DNA of 64,000 nt from Streptosporangium sp. NBC_01755 (GCF_035917995.1 NZ_CP109131.1:4154001-4218000); one strand, 5' to 3'. Shown: positions 18,583 through 27,893, numbered from the stretch's first letter. Program-made: numbers and translations. Notes: generated from the sequence alone by a model not told the origin.

Positions 18583-19671
18583 ATGAGGAAATTGAAAAGA
18601 AGAACTCTTCTTGGAGTGGTTCCGGCGTTGAGCGCCATGCTGGTGCTCAGTGCGTGTGGTGGTGGTGGCGGCCAGGCCAAGGGCGGTGCCGGCGAAACCA
18701 TCACGATTAAGCTGGCCACCCCCACCGCCGGGTCGCACCACTGGTCGAAGAACGCCCTTCTGCCGTGGCAGAAGCTCGTTGAGGAGAAGACCAACGGCCG
18801 GGTCAAGGTGCAGCTGTACGAGGGCGGCACGCTTGGAACGTTCAACTCGGTCCTGACCGACCTGCAGGGTGGTCTCTACGACGTCGGCATGGTGGTTCCC
18901 AGCTACTTCATGAACTCGAAGATGTACCCGCTGAGCATCCTGACGCTCGCGTTCGCGTACCCCGATCCGGCCACGGGCGGCAAGATCGGCGCCGAGTTCT
19001 TCCAGAAGAATGCCGACAAGGTCAAGATCGACGGTGTCCGCAACCTGGGCGTCGCGGTCTCCGACAGCTACGTGTTCTTCTCGACGAAGCCGATCAAGAC
19101 CCTCACCGATATCAAGGGCATGAAGATCAGAGCCCAGGGCGCGGCGGACGCCGAGATCGTCAAGGCATGGGGGGGCGTGCCGGTCAACGTCCCCGTCCAG
19201 GAGAGCTACGAGGCGCTGCAGAAGGGTGTCGTCGAGGTCTCCCCGTACAGCTCCGTCGGTGCGCTCGGTCTCAAGATCCATGAGGTAGCGCCGTATTTGC
19301 TCGACACGAAGGCGTGGGGCACCGTCACCGTGCCGGCGATGAGCGAGAAGTTCCACGCCTCGCTGCCGGATGACCTGAAGAAGGTATTCGACCAGGAGCT
19401 CGGTCCGAAGCTCGCCGAGCTGATGCAGCAGTCCTACATCAAGGAGGAGGACGCCGCACGGCAGCAGCTCCCCGAACTGCTGAAGAAGAACGGTGGCGAC
19501 TGGCTGAGTGTCAGCAGCGCCGACCTGGCCCAGTTCAAGGCGGGATCCCAGAGTCAGTGGGACGTCTGGATCAAGGACGCCAACAGCAAGGGCTACGACG
19601 GTCAAGGTCTTGTGCGCTCATACCTCGAGCTGATGTCGGCAGCGGGCGCCGAGCCGCCCGTCAAGGGCTGA
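18583..19671 (+). CDS. dctP: TRAP transporter substrate-binding lipoprotein (DctP family)
   Basis: A 362-residue extracytoplasmic solute receptor. The signal peptide has a KRRTLL positive end and an SACGG lipobox near residue 24, so it would be a lipoprotein anchored outside the membrane. The DctP fold is indicated by LATPTAGSHHW, LYEGGTLG and the conserved MKIRAQGAADAEIV region holding the carboxylate-binding Arg. TRAP receptors mostly bind organic acids, which agrees with the CoA ligases next door. ATG 18583 follows GGAAGGAAC; an upstream GTG/ATG at 18547 would spoil the signal peptide. DctP-dependent TRAP systems use a sodium gradient rather than ATP. Confidence 0.93.
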   Translation: MRKLKRRTLLGVVPALSAMLVLSACGGGGGQAKGGAGETITIKLATPTAGSHHWSKNALLPWQKLVEEKTNGRVKVQLYEGGTLGTFNSVLTDLQGGLYDVGMVVPSYFMNSKMYPLSILTLAFAYPDPATGGKIGAEFFQKNADKVKIDGVRNLGVAVSDSYVFFSTKPIKTLTDIKGMKIRAQGAADAEIVKAWGGVPVNVPVQESYEALQKGVVEVSPYSSVGALGLKIHEVAPYLLDTKAWGTVTVPAMSEKFHASLPDDLKKVFDQELGPKLAELMQQSYIKEEDAARQQLPELLKKNGGDWLSVSSADLAQFKAGSQSQWDVWIKDANSKGYDGQGLVRSYLELMSAAGAEPPVKG

Positions 19672-19815
19672 CAGACAGGACGGAGTGGACGGCTCGGCAG
19701 TCCGGGCAGCCGCCGGACGGGCGTCAACGAGTCGAACTCAATGGCGCCAGGTCCGGTGGCCTCGGCCACCGGCGAGCTAGCCGGTCCCCATAGAAGAGAT
19801 GGAATGAGGTGAAAC

Positions 19816-20337
19816 ATGCTCCGGACAAGTATCGAGGCATTGAATCGAATTATGGGGTGGATCGCCTTCGCCGCGGCGGTCCTCCTGATGGTGATCACGG
19901 TCGTCGGCGTGGCCTCCCGCTGGGTTGGGCTTCCGCTGCTCGGGGTCGACGAACTCATCGCGCACACCATGGTCGTCCTGATCGCGTTCTCGCTGGCCTA
20001 CACCCAGTCCAAGCGCTCCCACATCTCGGTCGATCTCATCGTGGAACGCCTGCCGGCCCGGGTGCAGGCCGTTTTCAACACGGTCGGCAGTCTGCTCATC
20101 ACGGGCATGGCGTTCACCATCGCCTGGATCTATGCGCAGGAGAACCTGGTCAAGGACGGCTCGGCCTCCATCTCCACGGGCCTGCTGAACATCCCGGCAC
20201 TGCCGTTCAAGGTCGTTCTCGCGCTGGGATTCGCATCGTGGAGCCTGACCGCGCTGGTCCAATTGCTTGACCTACGGGCGGTGCCGGCGCATGGCGCGGA
20301 ACGCGGGCCCGACGCTGACGTGGAGGCGAGTCACTGA
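19816..20337 (+). CDS. dctQ: TRAP transporter small permease (DctQ)
   Basis: A 173-residue protein with four membrane helices (for example WIAFAAAVLLMVITVVGVAS and FKVVLALGFASWSLTALVQL) and the DctQ hallmark SRWVGLPLLGVDELIAH. It stabilises and assists the large subunit. The ATG follows a GAGGTGAAAC sequence. The stop codon overlaps the start of the DctM gene (TGATG), so the two are translationally coupled. Confidence 0.93.
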   Translation: MLRTSIEALNRIMGWIAFAAAVLLMVITVVGVASRWVGLPLLGVDELIAHTMVVLIAFSLAYTQSKRSHISVDLIVERLPARVQAVFNTVGSLLITGMAFTIAWIYAQENLVKDGSASISTGLLNIPALPFKVVLALGFASWSLTALVQLLDLRAVPAHGAERGPDADVEASH

Positions 20338-21635
20338 TGCCGTTGGAAATTATCGGCGCCGTGGTCCTGATCGCGATGCTGCTGCTGATGCTGGCGCGCG
20401 TACCGGTGGCCGTCTCCATGGCGATTCCCGCCATGATCGGGATCTACTATCTCTCCGGTTGGGAGGTGTTGTCGGCCGCGGTCAACTCCATCGTCTGGCA
20501 GCACACCCTCAGCTACTCGCTGGTGACCATTCCCATGTTCCTGCTCATGGGCGAGATACTGCACGTCTCCGGCATCACCGGCGAGCTCTACCAGGCATTT
20601 CGGGTCTGGACCGGGCGGATGCGGGGTGGACTGGCGGTGGCATCGATCGCGGCGTCCGCCGGGCTCGCCGCCGCCTCGGGATCGAGCATCGCCACGACCG
20701 CGACCATGGGCACCGTCTCCTCGAAGGAGATGCTCAACGCCGGTTACGACAAGGGCCTCGCCGGTGGGGCCATCGTCGCCGGGGGCGGCCTGGGGATCCT
20801 CATTCCCCCGAGCACGGTGCTGGTCATCTACGCGACGCTCACCGAGCAGTCCATCGGCAAGCTTCTCATCGCGGGCATCCTCCCCGGCATCATGCTGACC
20901 TTGCTCTTCATTCTCACGGTGGTGATCAGCGTCGGGTTCAACCCGCGGCTCGCGCCCGCCGGTCAGCCTAGTTCGTGGTCGGAGCGTCTGAGCTCGCTGA
21001 AGTACGTCATCTGGGTGCTGGTTCTCTTCGCCGTGGTGACCGGTGGAATGTACTCTGGCCTGTTCAGCCCGACCGAAGCCGCGTCGTTCGGGGCGCTCGC
21101 GGCGACCGTGATCGTCGCCCTGCGCAGGTCGATCGGCTGGAAGCAGTTTCTGACCGCGGTCACGAGCACCGTCAAGACGGTCGGGTTCGTCTTCGCGATC
21201 ATCATCGCCGGCTTCATCCTGAACTACTTCCTCGCCATCACCAGGCTGCCCATCACGATCTCGGAGTACATCGGCGGCCAGACATTTCCGCCGGTGCTGC
21301 TCGCGGCCGCGCTGCTGCTCATGTACATGTTGCTGGGGTGCGTGATGGACGCCCTCGCCATGCTGGTCGTCACCCTCCCCATCGTCTTCCCGATCGTGCT
21401 CGCGATGGGATGGGATCCGATCTGGTTCGGCATCGTGATGGTCATCGTGATCGAGATGGGGATGATCACACCGCCGATCGGAATGAACTGCTTCGTCCTT
21501 CATGGCGTGGCCCCCGAGCTGGGCCTGAATCGGATCTTCGCCGGCGCGATTCGGTTCGTCATCCCGATGTTGATCGCGCTGATTCTGCTCTACGCCTTCC
21601 CCCAGATCGCGCTGTTCCTGCCAGGAAAGATGTAG
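20337..21635 (+). CDS. dctM: TRAP transporter large permease (DctM)
   Basis: A 432-residue, about twelve-helix transporter of the DctM family. Conserved features include the ASAGLAAASGSSIATTATMG loop, the IPPSTVLVIYATLTEQSIGK stretch, and the mirror motif ITPPIGMNCFV in the second half, which form the two substrate-gating hairpins. It catalyses Na+-driven import of the receptor-delivered solute. All three TRAP components are present and intact. Confidence 0.95.
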   Translation: MPLEIIGAVVLIAMLLLMLARVPVAVSMAIPAMIGIYYLSGWEVLSAAVNSIVWQHTLSYSLVTIPMFLLMGEILHVSGITGELYQAFRVWTGRMRGGLAVASIAASAGLAAASGSSIATTATMGTVSSKEMLNAGYDKGLAGGAIVAGGGLGILIPPSTVLVIYATLTEQSIGKLLIAGILPGIMLTLLFILTVVISVGFNPRLAPAGQPSSWSERLSSLKYVIWVLVLFAVVTGGMYSGLFSPTEAASFGALAATVIVALRRSIGWKQFLTAVTSTVKTVGFVFAIIIAGFILNYFLAITRLPITISEYIGGQTFPPVLLAAALLLMYMLLGCVMDALAMLVVTLPIVFPIVLAMGWDPIWFGIVMVIVIEMGMITPPIGMNCFVLHGVAPELGLNRIFAGAIRFVIPMLIALILLYAFPQIALFLPGKM

Positions 21636-21717
21636 CGATTCCGCGAGCGGGTGAATGGGAGCAGATCGCTGAAAGGACGCCGCACCGGGGGTGCGGCGCA
21701 TCGCTAGGAGACGATTG

Positions 21718-22296
21718 ATGGATGTCGAAGACGTGAGCAGCCGCCTCCTCGCGGCGGCGGCTCCGCACCTGAACAACCCCGGCCCTCGTCGCTGGTCCCC
21801 CCGGCCGATCGAAGTGTCGGCGGTGTGGAACTTCTGCGAAGCGGTGGAGGACGGGAATCCGGTCTACTGGGACCACGAGCGCGCGACCAGTTCGCGGTTC
21901 GGGCGGATGATCGCCCCGCCGCAGGCGCTCTGGGCGCTGAGCATGCGCAACTGGTGGCTGCCGGAGTACTTCCGTGACCGGGATGACCTCGTCGGACTGG
22001 GAAACGACAGCATCCCCTCAATGATCGCACGGCAGATCGTCCAGGACTTCGGCTTCAACACGGCGACGAACGTGACACGCAGTGAGGAGTACCTTGAGCC
22101 GTTCGGCCCCGGAGACGGTCGGCTCGGGCAGTCCGAGACTCTCGTCGGCCTGAGCGGGGTGAAACGCACCCGGGTGGGCATGGGCGTTTTTCTCAACACG
22201 GAGATCGAGTTCGTCACGGAGAAGGACGACCGCCTGGTGGCCCGCGCCCACAACACCTTGTTGATGTACCAGCCGTTCGCCGCTGAGGAGGCCTGA
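21718..22296 (+). CDS. MaoC-type FAS1-like dehydratase-domain protein
   Basis: A 192-residue single hot-dog fold protein of the N-terminal, non-catalytic-type MaoC group (VSAVWNFCEAVEDGNPVYWD, then PPQALWALSMRNWWLP). These form a heterodimeric enoyl-CoA hydratase with a partner that holds the Asp-His dyad, as in ChsH1-ChsH2 of steroid side-chain breakdown. The ATG follows GGAGACGATTG. The next gene, four bases downstream, is the expected partner. Confidence 0.88.
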   Translation: MDVEDVSSRLLAAAAPHLNNPGPRRWSPRPIEVSAVWNFCEAVEDGNPVYWDHERATSSRFGRMIAPPQALWALSMRNWWLPEYFRDRDDLVGLGNDSIPSMIARQIVQDFGFNTATNVTRSEEYLEPFGPGDGRLGQSETLVGLSGVKRTRVGMGVFLNTEIEFVTEKDDRLVARAHNTLLMYQPFAAEEA

Positions 22297-22299
22297 GTA

Positions 22300-22740
22300 A
22301 TGGTGCGAGCCGAAGCGGTTTCACACGCGGAGATACCGGACGGGATGGAGCTTGCTCCGCTGCGGATCGCGGTGACCGCCACCACGTTGGCGAAGGACGT
22401 GGCCGGGACCCGGGACCTGTACCCGATTCATCATGACCACGAGTTCGCCAAGGCGGCGGGCGCTCGGAACATCTTCCTCAACACGATGTGGTACCAAGGC
22501 GTCCTCGGCCGCTACGCGACCGACTGGGGCGGCCCCGAGTCGTTCGTCCGGCGGTTGTCATTCGAGATGCGGGCCACGAACTGTCCGGGTGACACCCTCA
22601 CCGTGCGCGGCACGGTCGTAGGCACCTCGGTCACCGATGACGAGACGCTGGTGAACCTCGACGTTCGCATCGACAACCAGTTGCAGCAGGACACGGTGAC
22701 GGCGCGGCTGACGCTTGGGCTGCCGCGGCCCGCGCAGTGA
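22300..22740 (+). CDS. MaoC family enoyl-CoA hydratase subunit
   Basis: A 146-residue hot-dog protein containing the hydratase-type stretch DLYPIHHDHEFAKAAGARNI, where the Asp and His of the (R)-hydratase motif are expected. It lies in one unit with the preceding MaoC-like gene and the acyl-CoA dehydrogenase that follows. Together the pair would hydrate an alpha,beta-unsaturated acyl-CoA to the beta-hydroxy ester. Confidence 0.88.
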   Translation: MVRAEAVSHAEIPDGMELAPLRIAVTATTLAKDVAGTRDLYPIHHDHEFAKAAGARNIFLNTMWYQGVLGRYATDWGGPESFVRRLSFEMRATNCPGDTLTVRGTVVGTSVTDDETLVNLDVRIDNQLQQDTVTARLTLGLPRPAQ

Positions 22741-22807
22741 CCCGAGCGCCTTTGTCCACCAATCCCCGACCGCGCCGACGCGGTGGGCAACGTCAAGGAA
22801 ATTCCCC

Positions 22808-23989
22808 GTGTTTCTCAGCTACACCGACGAGCAACTCGAGCTTCAACGCGAGCTGGACGGCTACTTCGGCGACCTGCTCACCCCGCAGGTGCGGGCCGGC
22901 CTGCGGGCCGAGCCACGATGCGGGCCGACGACGCGGCGGCTACGGCGGCGGCTGGGTCGGGACGGCTGGCTGGGCGTGAGCTGGCCACCCGAGTTCGGCG
23001 GGCGCGGCATGTCCGTCCTCGCCGAGCAGGTCGTCTTCGACGCGGGCTACCGGGCGGGCGTCCCGCTGCCGTTCCTCGGGCTGAAGACGGTCGGCCCCAC
23101 CCTGATGGCGTTCGGCTCCGCCGATCAGAAGGCGCTCTACCTTCCGGCGATCGTCGCCGGGGAGGTCGAATGGGCGATCGGATACTCCGAACCCGAGGCC
23201 GGCAGCGACCTCGCCGCGCTGACGACCCGAGCGGTGCGCGACGGCGACGAGTACGTCATCAACGGCAGCAAGATCTTCACGACGGGCGCGGACACGGCGG
23301 ACCACATCTGGCTGGCGGCTCGGACCGGGCCGGTCGAGGCGCGGCATCGCAATCTCTCGGTGTTCATCGTGCCCACCGGTAGTCCGGGTTTCAGCGCCAC
23401 GCCGCTGCCGGTCATGACCGACAAGCACACCGCGTTCAGTTTCTACGAGAACGTGCGGGTGCCGGTGGCGAACCTGGTCGGCGCCGAGAACGACGGATGG
23501 AAGATCATTACGAGCCAGCTCAACCGAGAGCGGGCCGGAATCGCGGCTCGATCCGGGAGCTGGTCGCAGCAGGCGTTCGACGATGTCGTCACCTGGGCCC
23601 GCGAGCACACCACACCCTCGGGGCGCCGGATCATCGATCTGCCGTCGGCTCGGATGCCGCTGGCTCGGGCCTGGACCCTCGTCGAGGCGATGAAGCTGTC
23701 GACCTGGCGGGTCACCGCCGCCCTGGCTGAGGGAACGCTGACGGCGGCCGAGTCATCCGCCGCGAAGGTCCTCGCGACAGAGGCACATCAGGAGGTCGCC
23801 CGGCTGCTGCTCGAGGTCATGGGGCCGGCGGGCGCGCTCAAGGCCGGGTCACCCGGGGCCGAGCTGCAGGGGCGGGTCGAGCAGGAGTACCGCACGGCTG
23901 TCCTGTACACCTTCGGCGGCGGGAACAACGAGATTCAACGAGAGATCATCGCATGGACCGGGCTCAACCTACCTCGGGGGACGAGATGA
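22808..23989 (+). CDS. Acyl-CoA dehydrogenase, first of a pair
   Basis: A 393-residue flavoprotein of the acyl-CoA dehydrogenase family. Visible motifs are GYSEPEAGSDLA (signature 1), the FAD-contact stretch INGSKIFTTGA, and the C-terminal YTFGGGNNEIQREIIA. GTG 22808 is preceded by AAGGAA at proper distance. Such enzymes with DUF35, MaoC and Ltp genes often work as alpha2-beta2 heterotetramers of two different subunits; a second dehydrogenase gene lies 430 bases downstream. It passes electrons to ETF, which is not encoded here. Confidence 0.9.
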   Translation: MFLSYTDEQLELQRELDGYFGDLLTPQVRAGLRAEPRCGPTTRRLRRRLGRDGWLGVSWPPEFGGRGMSVLAEQVVFDAGYRAGVPLPFLGLKTVGPTLMAFGSADQKALYLPAIVAGEVEWAIGYSEPEAGSDLAALTTRAVRDGDEYVINGSKIFTTGADTADHIWLAARTGPVEARHRNLSVFIVPTGSPGFSATPLPVMTDKHTAFSFYENVRVPVANLVGAENDGWKIITSQLNRERAGIAARSGSWSQQAFDDVVTWAREHTTPSGRRIIDLPSARMPLARAWTLVEAMKLSTWRVTAALAEGTLTAAESSAAKVLATEAHQEVARLLLEVMGPAGALKAGSPGAELQGRVEQEYRTAVLYTFGGGNNEIQREIIAWTGLNLPRGTR

Positions 23990-24417
23990 GCGACCCCACA
24001 CCGCCCGCACCTCGGCGGCCACAGCCGTTGATCGACCAGGAGAACGAATTCTTCTGGGAAGGCGTCAAGCTGGGCGAGCTGCGCGTGCAGCAATGCGACG
24101 CATGCCGGTGCCTCATCCACCCGCCCCTTCCGCACTGCGCCTCGTGCGGGTCGTTCGATCTGGGACACCGCAGCGTCTCGGGGCGCGGAACCGTTTACAG
24201 CCATGCGACCGTTCACCGGCCGCTGGTGCCACCGTTCACCGAACCATATTCGGTCGTCGTGGTCGAGTTGGCGGAGGGAGTCCGGTTGGTGTCTCAGCTC
24301 GTCGGCGTCCCGCCGGGCGACGTCGCCATCGGACTTCCGGTGGAGGTCGAGTTCACAGAGGTGGAAGAGGGGCTCACGCTGCCGCTCTTCCGCCCGATTC
24401 ACGGTGAGAGCGGTTGA
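23986..24417 (+). CDS. Zn-ribbon OB-fold protein (DUF35, ChsH2-type)
   Basis: A 143-residue protein with a rubredoxin-like zinc ribbon (CDACRCLIHPPLPHCASCGS, two CxxC pairs) followed by an OB fold (GRGTVYSHATVHRPL, then YSVVVVELAEGVRLVSQL). DUF35 proteins pair with thiolase-fold enzymes; in steroid degraders the DUF35 domain of ChsH2 is needed for the aldolase Ltp2. The ATG overlaps the stop of the preceding gene. It probably forms the complex with the thiolase-like protein encoded two genes later. Confidence 0.9.
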   Translation: MSDPTPPAPRRPQPLIDQENEFFWEGVKLGELRVQQCDACRCLIHPPLPHCASCGSFDLGHRSVSGRGTVYSHATVHRPLVPPFTEPYSVVVVELAEGVRLVSQLVGVPPGDVAIGLPVEVEFTEVEEGLTLPLFRPIHGESG

Positions 24418-24421
24418 GTTG

Positions 24422-25621
24422 ATGGACTTCAGTCTGAGTGAGGAACAGCGGGCGATCCATTCGGCCGCGGAAAGCATCTTCGGTCCCCGCTCCGCCGCCT
24501 CGGCCGGCCACCAGGCGCCTCCCGGCCCGGCCGAGTCGTTCGACTCCGAGGCCTGGGCCGACATGGCGAGGGCCGACCTGCTCGGTATCGCGGTCGGCGA
24601 GGAGTTCGGTGGATCCGGCCTCGGTCTTCTCGAGGCGTGCGCCCTGCTGCGGGCGCAGGGTAACCACCTGATCCGGGTTCCCGCCGGTCCGGCCCTGGCC
24701 GTCGCGGCGCCCGCGATCGAACGGTTCGGATCCGGCGCCCTGCGCGAGTCGGTCCTGGCCCGAGTGGTGACGGGTGACTGCATCCTGTCCACCGCACTTG
24801 TCGAAGCCGGGGCGCACGATCCATCCGACGTCGGAGTGTCGGCGCGGCCCGGCCCGGCGGGGACCTGGCTGGTCACCGGTGAAAAGATCTGCGTACCGTA
24901 CGCCGGGCTCGCGGAGCGCATCCTGACCCCGGTCCGCACCCCGGATTCCGGGATCGCCGTCGCCGCCATCGATCCCGGCGCGGCCGGTGTCCGGTTGACG
25001 CCGCAGCAGGCGACCCACGACGAGCCGGTGTACCAGGTCCGCTTCGACGACGCGGTGATCGGTGAGGGCGACATACTCGGGCGCGGGGCGGAGGAACGCG
25101 CGGAGGCGTTCAGCTGGGTCCTCCAGCGATCCACGGTCGCGGTCTGCGCGCTGCAGCTCGGAGTAGCGGAGCAGATCCTGGCGATGACCACTTCCCACGT
25201 CTGTGAGCGGCGACAGTTCGGACGCCGGCTCGGCGCCTTCCAAGGGGTCGCGCTGCGCCTGGCCGACGCCTATCTCGCGGTGGAGTGCATCCGGAACAGC
25301 ATGTGGCAGGCCGCCTGGGCGTTGTCGGACGGACGCGATGCCGCGCAGGCCGTCAGGCTGGCCAAGTACTGGGCCGCCGAGTCCGGCCAGAAGCTCGCGG
25401 TGATCGGGCAGCACCTGCACGGTGGGGTCGGTGTCGACATCGAGTATCCGTTGCACCGCTACACCCTCTGGGCGAAGTCGCAGGAACTCAGCCTCGGCTC
25501 GGCCCACCCGATGTTGGACCAGATCGGACGCCACCTGGCCGACGCCGGCACAGCGGCGGTGGGGCCCAGCCCCGGCGACCCGTACCGGCCGAGCGGTGTC
25601 GAACCGGCGGAGATGAGCTGA
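24422..25621 (+). CDS. Acyl-CoA dehydrogenase, second of a pair
   Basis: A 399-residue acyl-CoA dehydrogenase (MDFSLSEEQRAIH; VGEEFGGSGLGLLEACALL; CERRQFGRRLGAFQGVALRL; QHLHGGVGVDIEYPLHRY). It is divergent from the first and shows the shortened central region often found in the partner subunit of heterotetrameric enzymes such as ChsE1-ChsE2. The ATG at 24422 is five bases past the DUF35 stop; the longer open frame upstream overlaps that gene and is unlikely. Confidence 0.9.
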   Translation: MDFSLSEEQRAIHSAAESIFGPRSAASAGHQAPPGPAESFDSEAWADMARADLLGIAVGEEFGGSGLGLLEACALLRAQGNHLIRVPAGPALAVAAPAIERFGSGALRESVLARVVTGDCILSTALVEAGAHDPSDVGVSARPGPAGTWLVTGEKICVPYAGLAERILTPVRTPDSGIAVAAIDPGAAGVRLTPQQATHDEPVYQVRFDDAVIGEGDILGRGAEERAEAFSWVLQRSTVAVCALQLGVAEQILAMTTSHVCERRQFGRRLGAFQGVALRLADAYLAVECIRNSMWQAAWALSDGRDAAQAVRLAKYWAAESGQKLAVIGQHLHGGVGVDIEYPLHRYTLWAKSQELSLGSAHPMLDQIGRHLADAGTAAVGPSPGDPYRPSGVEPAEMS

Positions 25622-25623
25622 CG

Positions 25624-26805
25624 ATGGAACAGTTGAGGGACAAGGCCGCGATCGTCGGCATCGGACAGACGGAGTTCTCCAAGAACTCGGGGCGCAGCGA
25701 ACTGCGGCTGGCGATCGAGGCCGTGAAGGCGGCGATCGCGGACGCCGGACTTCGACCCGAGGACGTCGACGGGCTGACCACGTACACGCGTGACTCGAGC
25801 CAGGAAATCGACATCGCCAGAGCGCTCGGTCTGGGGCCGCTGACCTTCTTCTCGCGGGTGGGTTACGGCGGCGGTGCCTCCTGCGCCGTGGTGCAGCAGG
25901 CGGCGCTCGCGGTGGCCGCCGGCGTGGCCAAGACCGTGGTGATCTATCGTGCGATCAACGCGCGCTCCAGCCGGCGATACGGGGCCGGGCGGCGTTCGCA
26001 CTCCGCCTCGGCTGAGGGATTCGACTCGGTGATGAGCTGGGTCGCCCCGTACGGGCTGTTCACGCCGGCCGGTTGGGTGGCGCCGTTCGCTCGGCGGTAC
26101 ATGCACGAGTTCGGCGCGACGAGCGAAGACTTCGGGCGGGTGAGCGTCGTGGGGCGCAAACACGCCGCGCGCAATCCGAATGCCTGGTTCTATGACAGGC
26201 CCATCACCCTGGCCGAGCACCAGGCCTCGCCGTGGATCGTGGAGCCGCTCCACCTGCTGGACTGCTGCCAGGAAAGCGACGGCGGCGTCGCCATCGTGGT
26301 CACCAGCGCCGAGCGGGCGCGAGAACTCACCGACCGGCCCGTCATGATCAGGGCGGTGGCCCAGGGTGCCGCGGCCGACCAGCACATGATGACCAGCTAC
26401 TACCGGCCGGACGAGCAGATGGTGGAGCTGCCCGAGATGGCGCTCGTGGCGCGCCAGCTCTATTCGGCCGCTTCCCTGGGCCCGGAGGACATCCAGGCCG
26501 CGATCATCTACGACCACTTCACACCGCTTGTCCTACCGCAACTGGAGGCCTTCGGCTTCTGCGGCAGGGGAGAGGCGAAGGACTTCATCCGTGACGGTCA
26601 CCTGGAACTGGACGGCCGGCTTCCGACCAACACGAACGGCGGCCAACTCGGTGAGGCCTACATTCACGGCATGAACGGAGTGCTCGAAGCCGTACGACAG
26701 ATCCGCGGATCCTCCTGCAACCAGCTCGCCGAGGTGGAGCATGTCCTGGTCACCGCCGGCACCGGGGTGCCGACGAGCGGCCTCATCCTGGGGCGGGACG
26801 GATGA
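25624..26805 (+). CDS. Thiolase-fold lipid-transfer-type aldolase (Ltp2-like)
   Basis: A 393-residue thiolase superfamily member of the SCP-x/Ltp group (KAAIVGIGQTEFSKNSGRSE; VGYGGGASCAVVQQAA). The classical thiolase cysteines and His are not in place. Instead Tyr296 and His298 (IIYDHFTP) and Tyr346 (GEAYIHGMNG) lie where, from memory, Ltp2-type retro-aldolases keep their working residues. Such enzymes cleave a beta-hydroxy acyl-CoA into a ketone or aldehyde plus a shorter acyl-CoA, helped by a DUF35 protein, present here two genes upstream. The ATG lies three bases past the preceding stop. Confidence 0.88.
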   Translation: MEQLRDKAAIVGIGQTEFSKNSGRSELRLAIEAVKAAIADAGLRPEDVDGLTTYTRDSSQEIDIARALGLGPLTFFSRVGYGGGASCAVVQQAALAVAAGVAKTVVIYRAINARSSRRYGAGRRSHSASAEGFDSVMSWVAPYGLFTPAGWVAPFARRYMHEFGATSEDFGRVSVVGRKHAARNPNAWFYDRPITLAEHQASPWIVEPLHLLDCCQESDGGVAIVVTSAERARELTDRPVMIRAVAQGAAADQHMMTSYYRPDEQMVELPEMALVARQLYSAASLGPEDIQAAIIYDHFTPLVLPQLEAFGFCGRGEAKDFIRDGHLELDGRLPTNTNGGQLGEAYIHGMNGVLEAVRQIRGSSCNQLAEVEHVLVTAGTGVPTSGLILGRDG

Positions 26806-26897
26806 GCGCAAGGGTGATCGCGCCACTTCGCCAGGCGCGACGTGTGCCCGTGTGACCGCCGTATCCCCCGTCCGTTTACCGTCCTTGGAGGAATGGC

Positions 26898-27785
26898 ATG
26901 CCGCTTTACCCGGACGCCTTCGGAACAAAGAAGACCCTCACCGTTAACGGCAGCCGCATGACGTACGTGGAGGAGGGCGAGGGGGACGCGATCGTGTTCC
27001 AGCACGGCAACCCGACCTCGTCGTATCTCTGGCGCAACGTCATGCCGCACTGCCGGGGGCTCGGGCGGCTCATCGCGTGCGACCTCATCGGCATGGGCGA
27101 CTCGGACAAGCTTTCCCCGTCCGGGCCCGACCGGTATCGCTACGCGGAGCAACGCGACTACCTCTTCGCTCTCTGGGACGCCTTGAATCTGGGGGACCGG
27201 GTCGTGTTCGTCCTGCACGACTGGGGGTCGGCCCTGGGCTTCGACTGGGCGAACCGGCACCGGGACCGCGTCCAGGGCATCGCGTACATGGAGGGCATCG
27301 TCACGCCGGTCACCTGGGACGACTGGCCCGAGAACGCGCGTCGGGTCTTCCAAGGCTTCCGCTCCCCGGCGGGCGAGGAGATGGTGCTCGAGAAGAACAC
27401 CTTCGTCGAGCGGGTGTTGCCGGCCTCGGTCATCAGATCGCTCACCGAGGCGGAGATGAACGAGTACCGGCGGCCGTTCGCCCGGCCAGGCGAAGATCGC
27501 CGTGCCACGTTGACCTGGCCGCGACAGATCCCGATCGACGGCGAGCCGGGCGACGTGGCCGAGGTGGTGCGGGACTACTCCGCGTGGCTGAGCACGAATG
27601 ACGTGCCGAAGCTGTTCGTCAACGCCGAGCCCGGCTCGATCCTGACCGGGCGACAGCGCGAGTTCTGCCGAAGCTGGCCGAACCAGCGCGAGGTGACCGT
27701 GCGGGGAAGTCACTTCATCCAGGAGGACAGCCCCGACGAGATCGGCCGGGCCGTGGCCGAGTTCGTTCGCGAACTGCGGCGGTGA
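26898..27785 (+). CDS. dhaA: Haloalkane dehalogenase (LinB/DhaA type)
   Basis: A 295-residue alpha/beta hydrolase very close to sphingomonad LinB along its length ([39 protein letters not shown]). The HLD-II catalytic pentad is complete at the same numbering as LinB: Asp108 nucleophile (HDW), Glu132 (YMEG), His272 (SHFIQED), and halide-binding Asn38 (HGN) and Trp109. It would hydrolyse carbon-halogen bonds of haloalkanes to an alcohol and halide. No signal peptide is seen here. ATG 26898 is preceded by GGAGG six bases away. It ends the rightward operon and two hairpins follow. Confidence 0.95.
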   Translation: MPLYPDAFGTKKTLTVNGSRMTYVEEGEGDAIVFQHGNPTSSYLWRNVMPHCRGLGRLIACDLIGMGDSDKLSPSGPDRYRYAEQRDYLFALWDALNLGDRVVFVLHDWGSALGFDWANRHRDRVQGIAYMEGIVTPVTWDDWPENARRVFQGFRSPAGEEMVLEKNTFVERVLPASVIRSLTEAEMNEYRRPFARPGEDRRATLTWPRQIPIDGEPGDVAEVVRDYSAWLSTNDVPKLFVNAEPGSILTGRQREFCRSWPNQREVTVRGSHFIQEDSPDEIGRAVAEFVRELRR

Positions 27786-27813
27786 GCACGCCAGGCGCGC
27801 CGGCGAGGTGCCG

Positions 27814-27846
27814 GCGCTATCGCCGGCCCCTCGCCGGCGATAGCGC
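27814..27846 (+). terminator. Hairpin after dehalogenase gene
   Basis: A 14-bp perfect stem (GCGCTATCGCCGGC and complement) with a five-base loop begins 29 bases after the stop codon. Confidence 0.7.
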
Positions 27847-27893
27847 TGGGCACGCCGGCCATGCCGGCGTGTCCGGATCCTGACCCGGGAACG

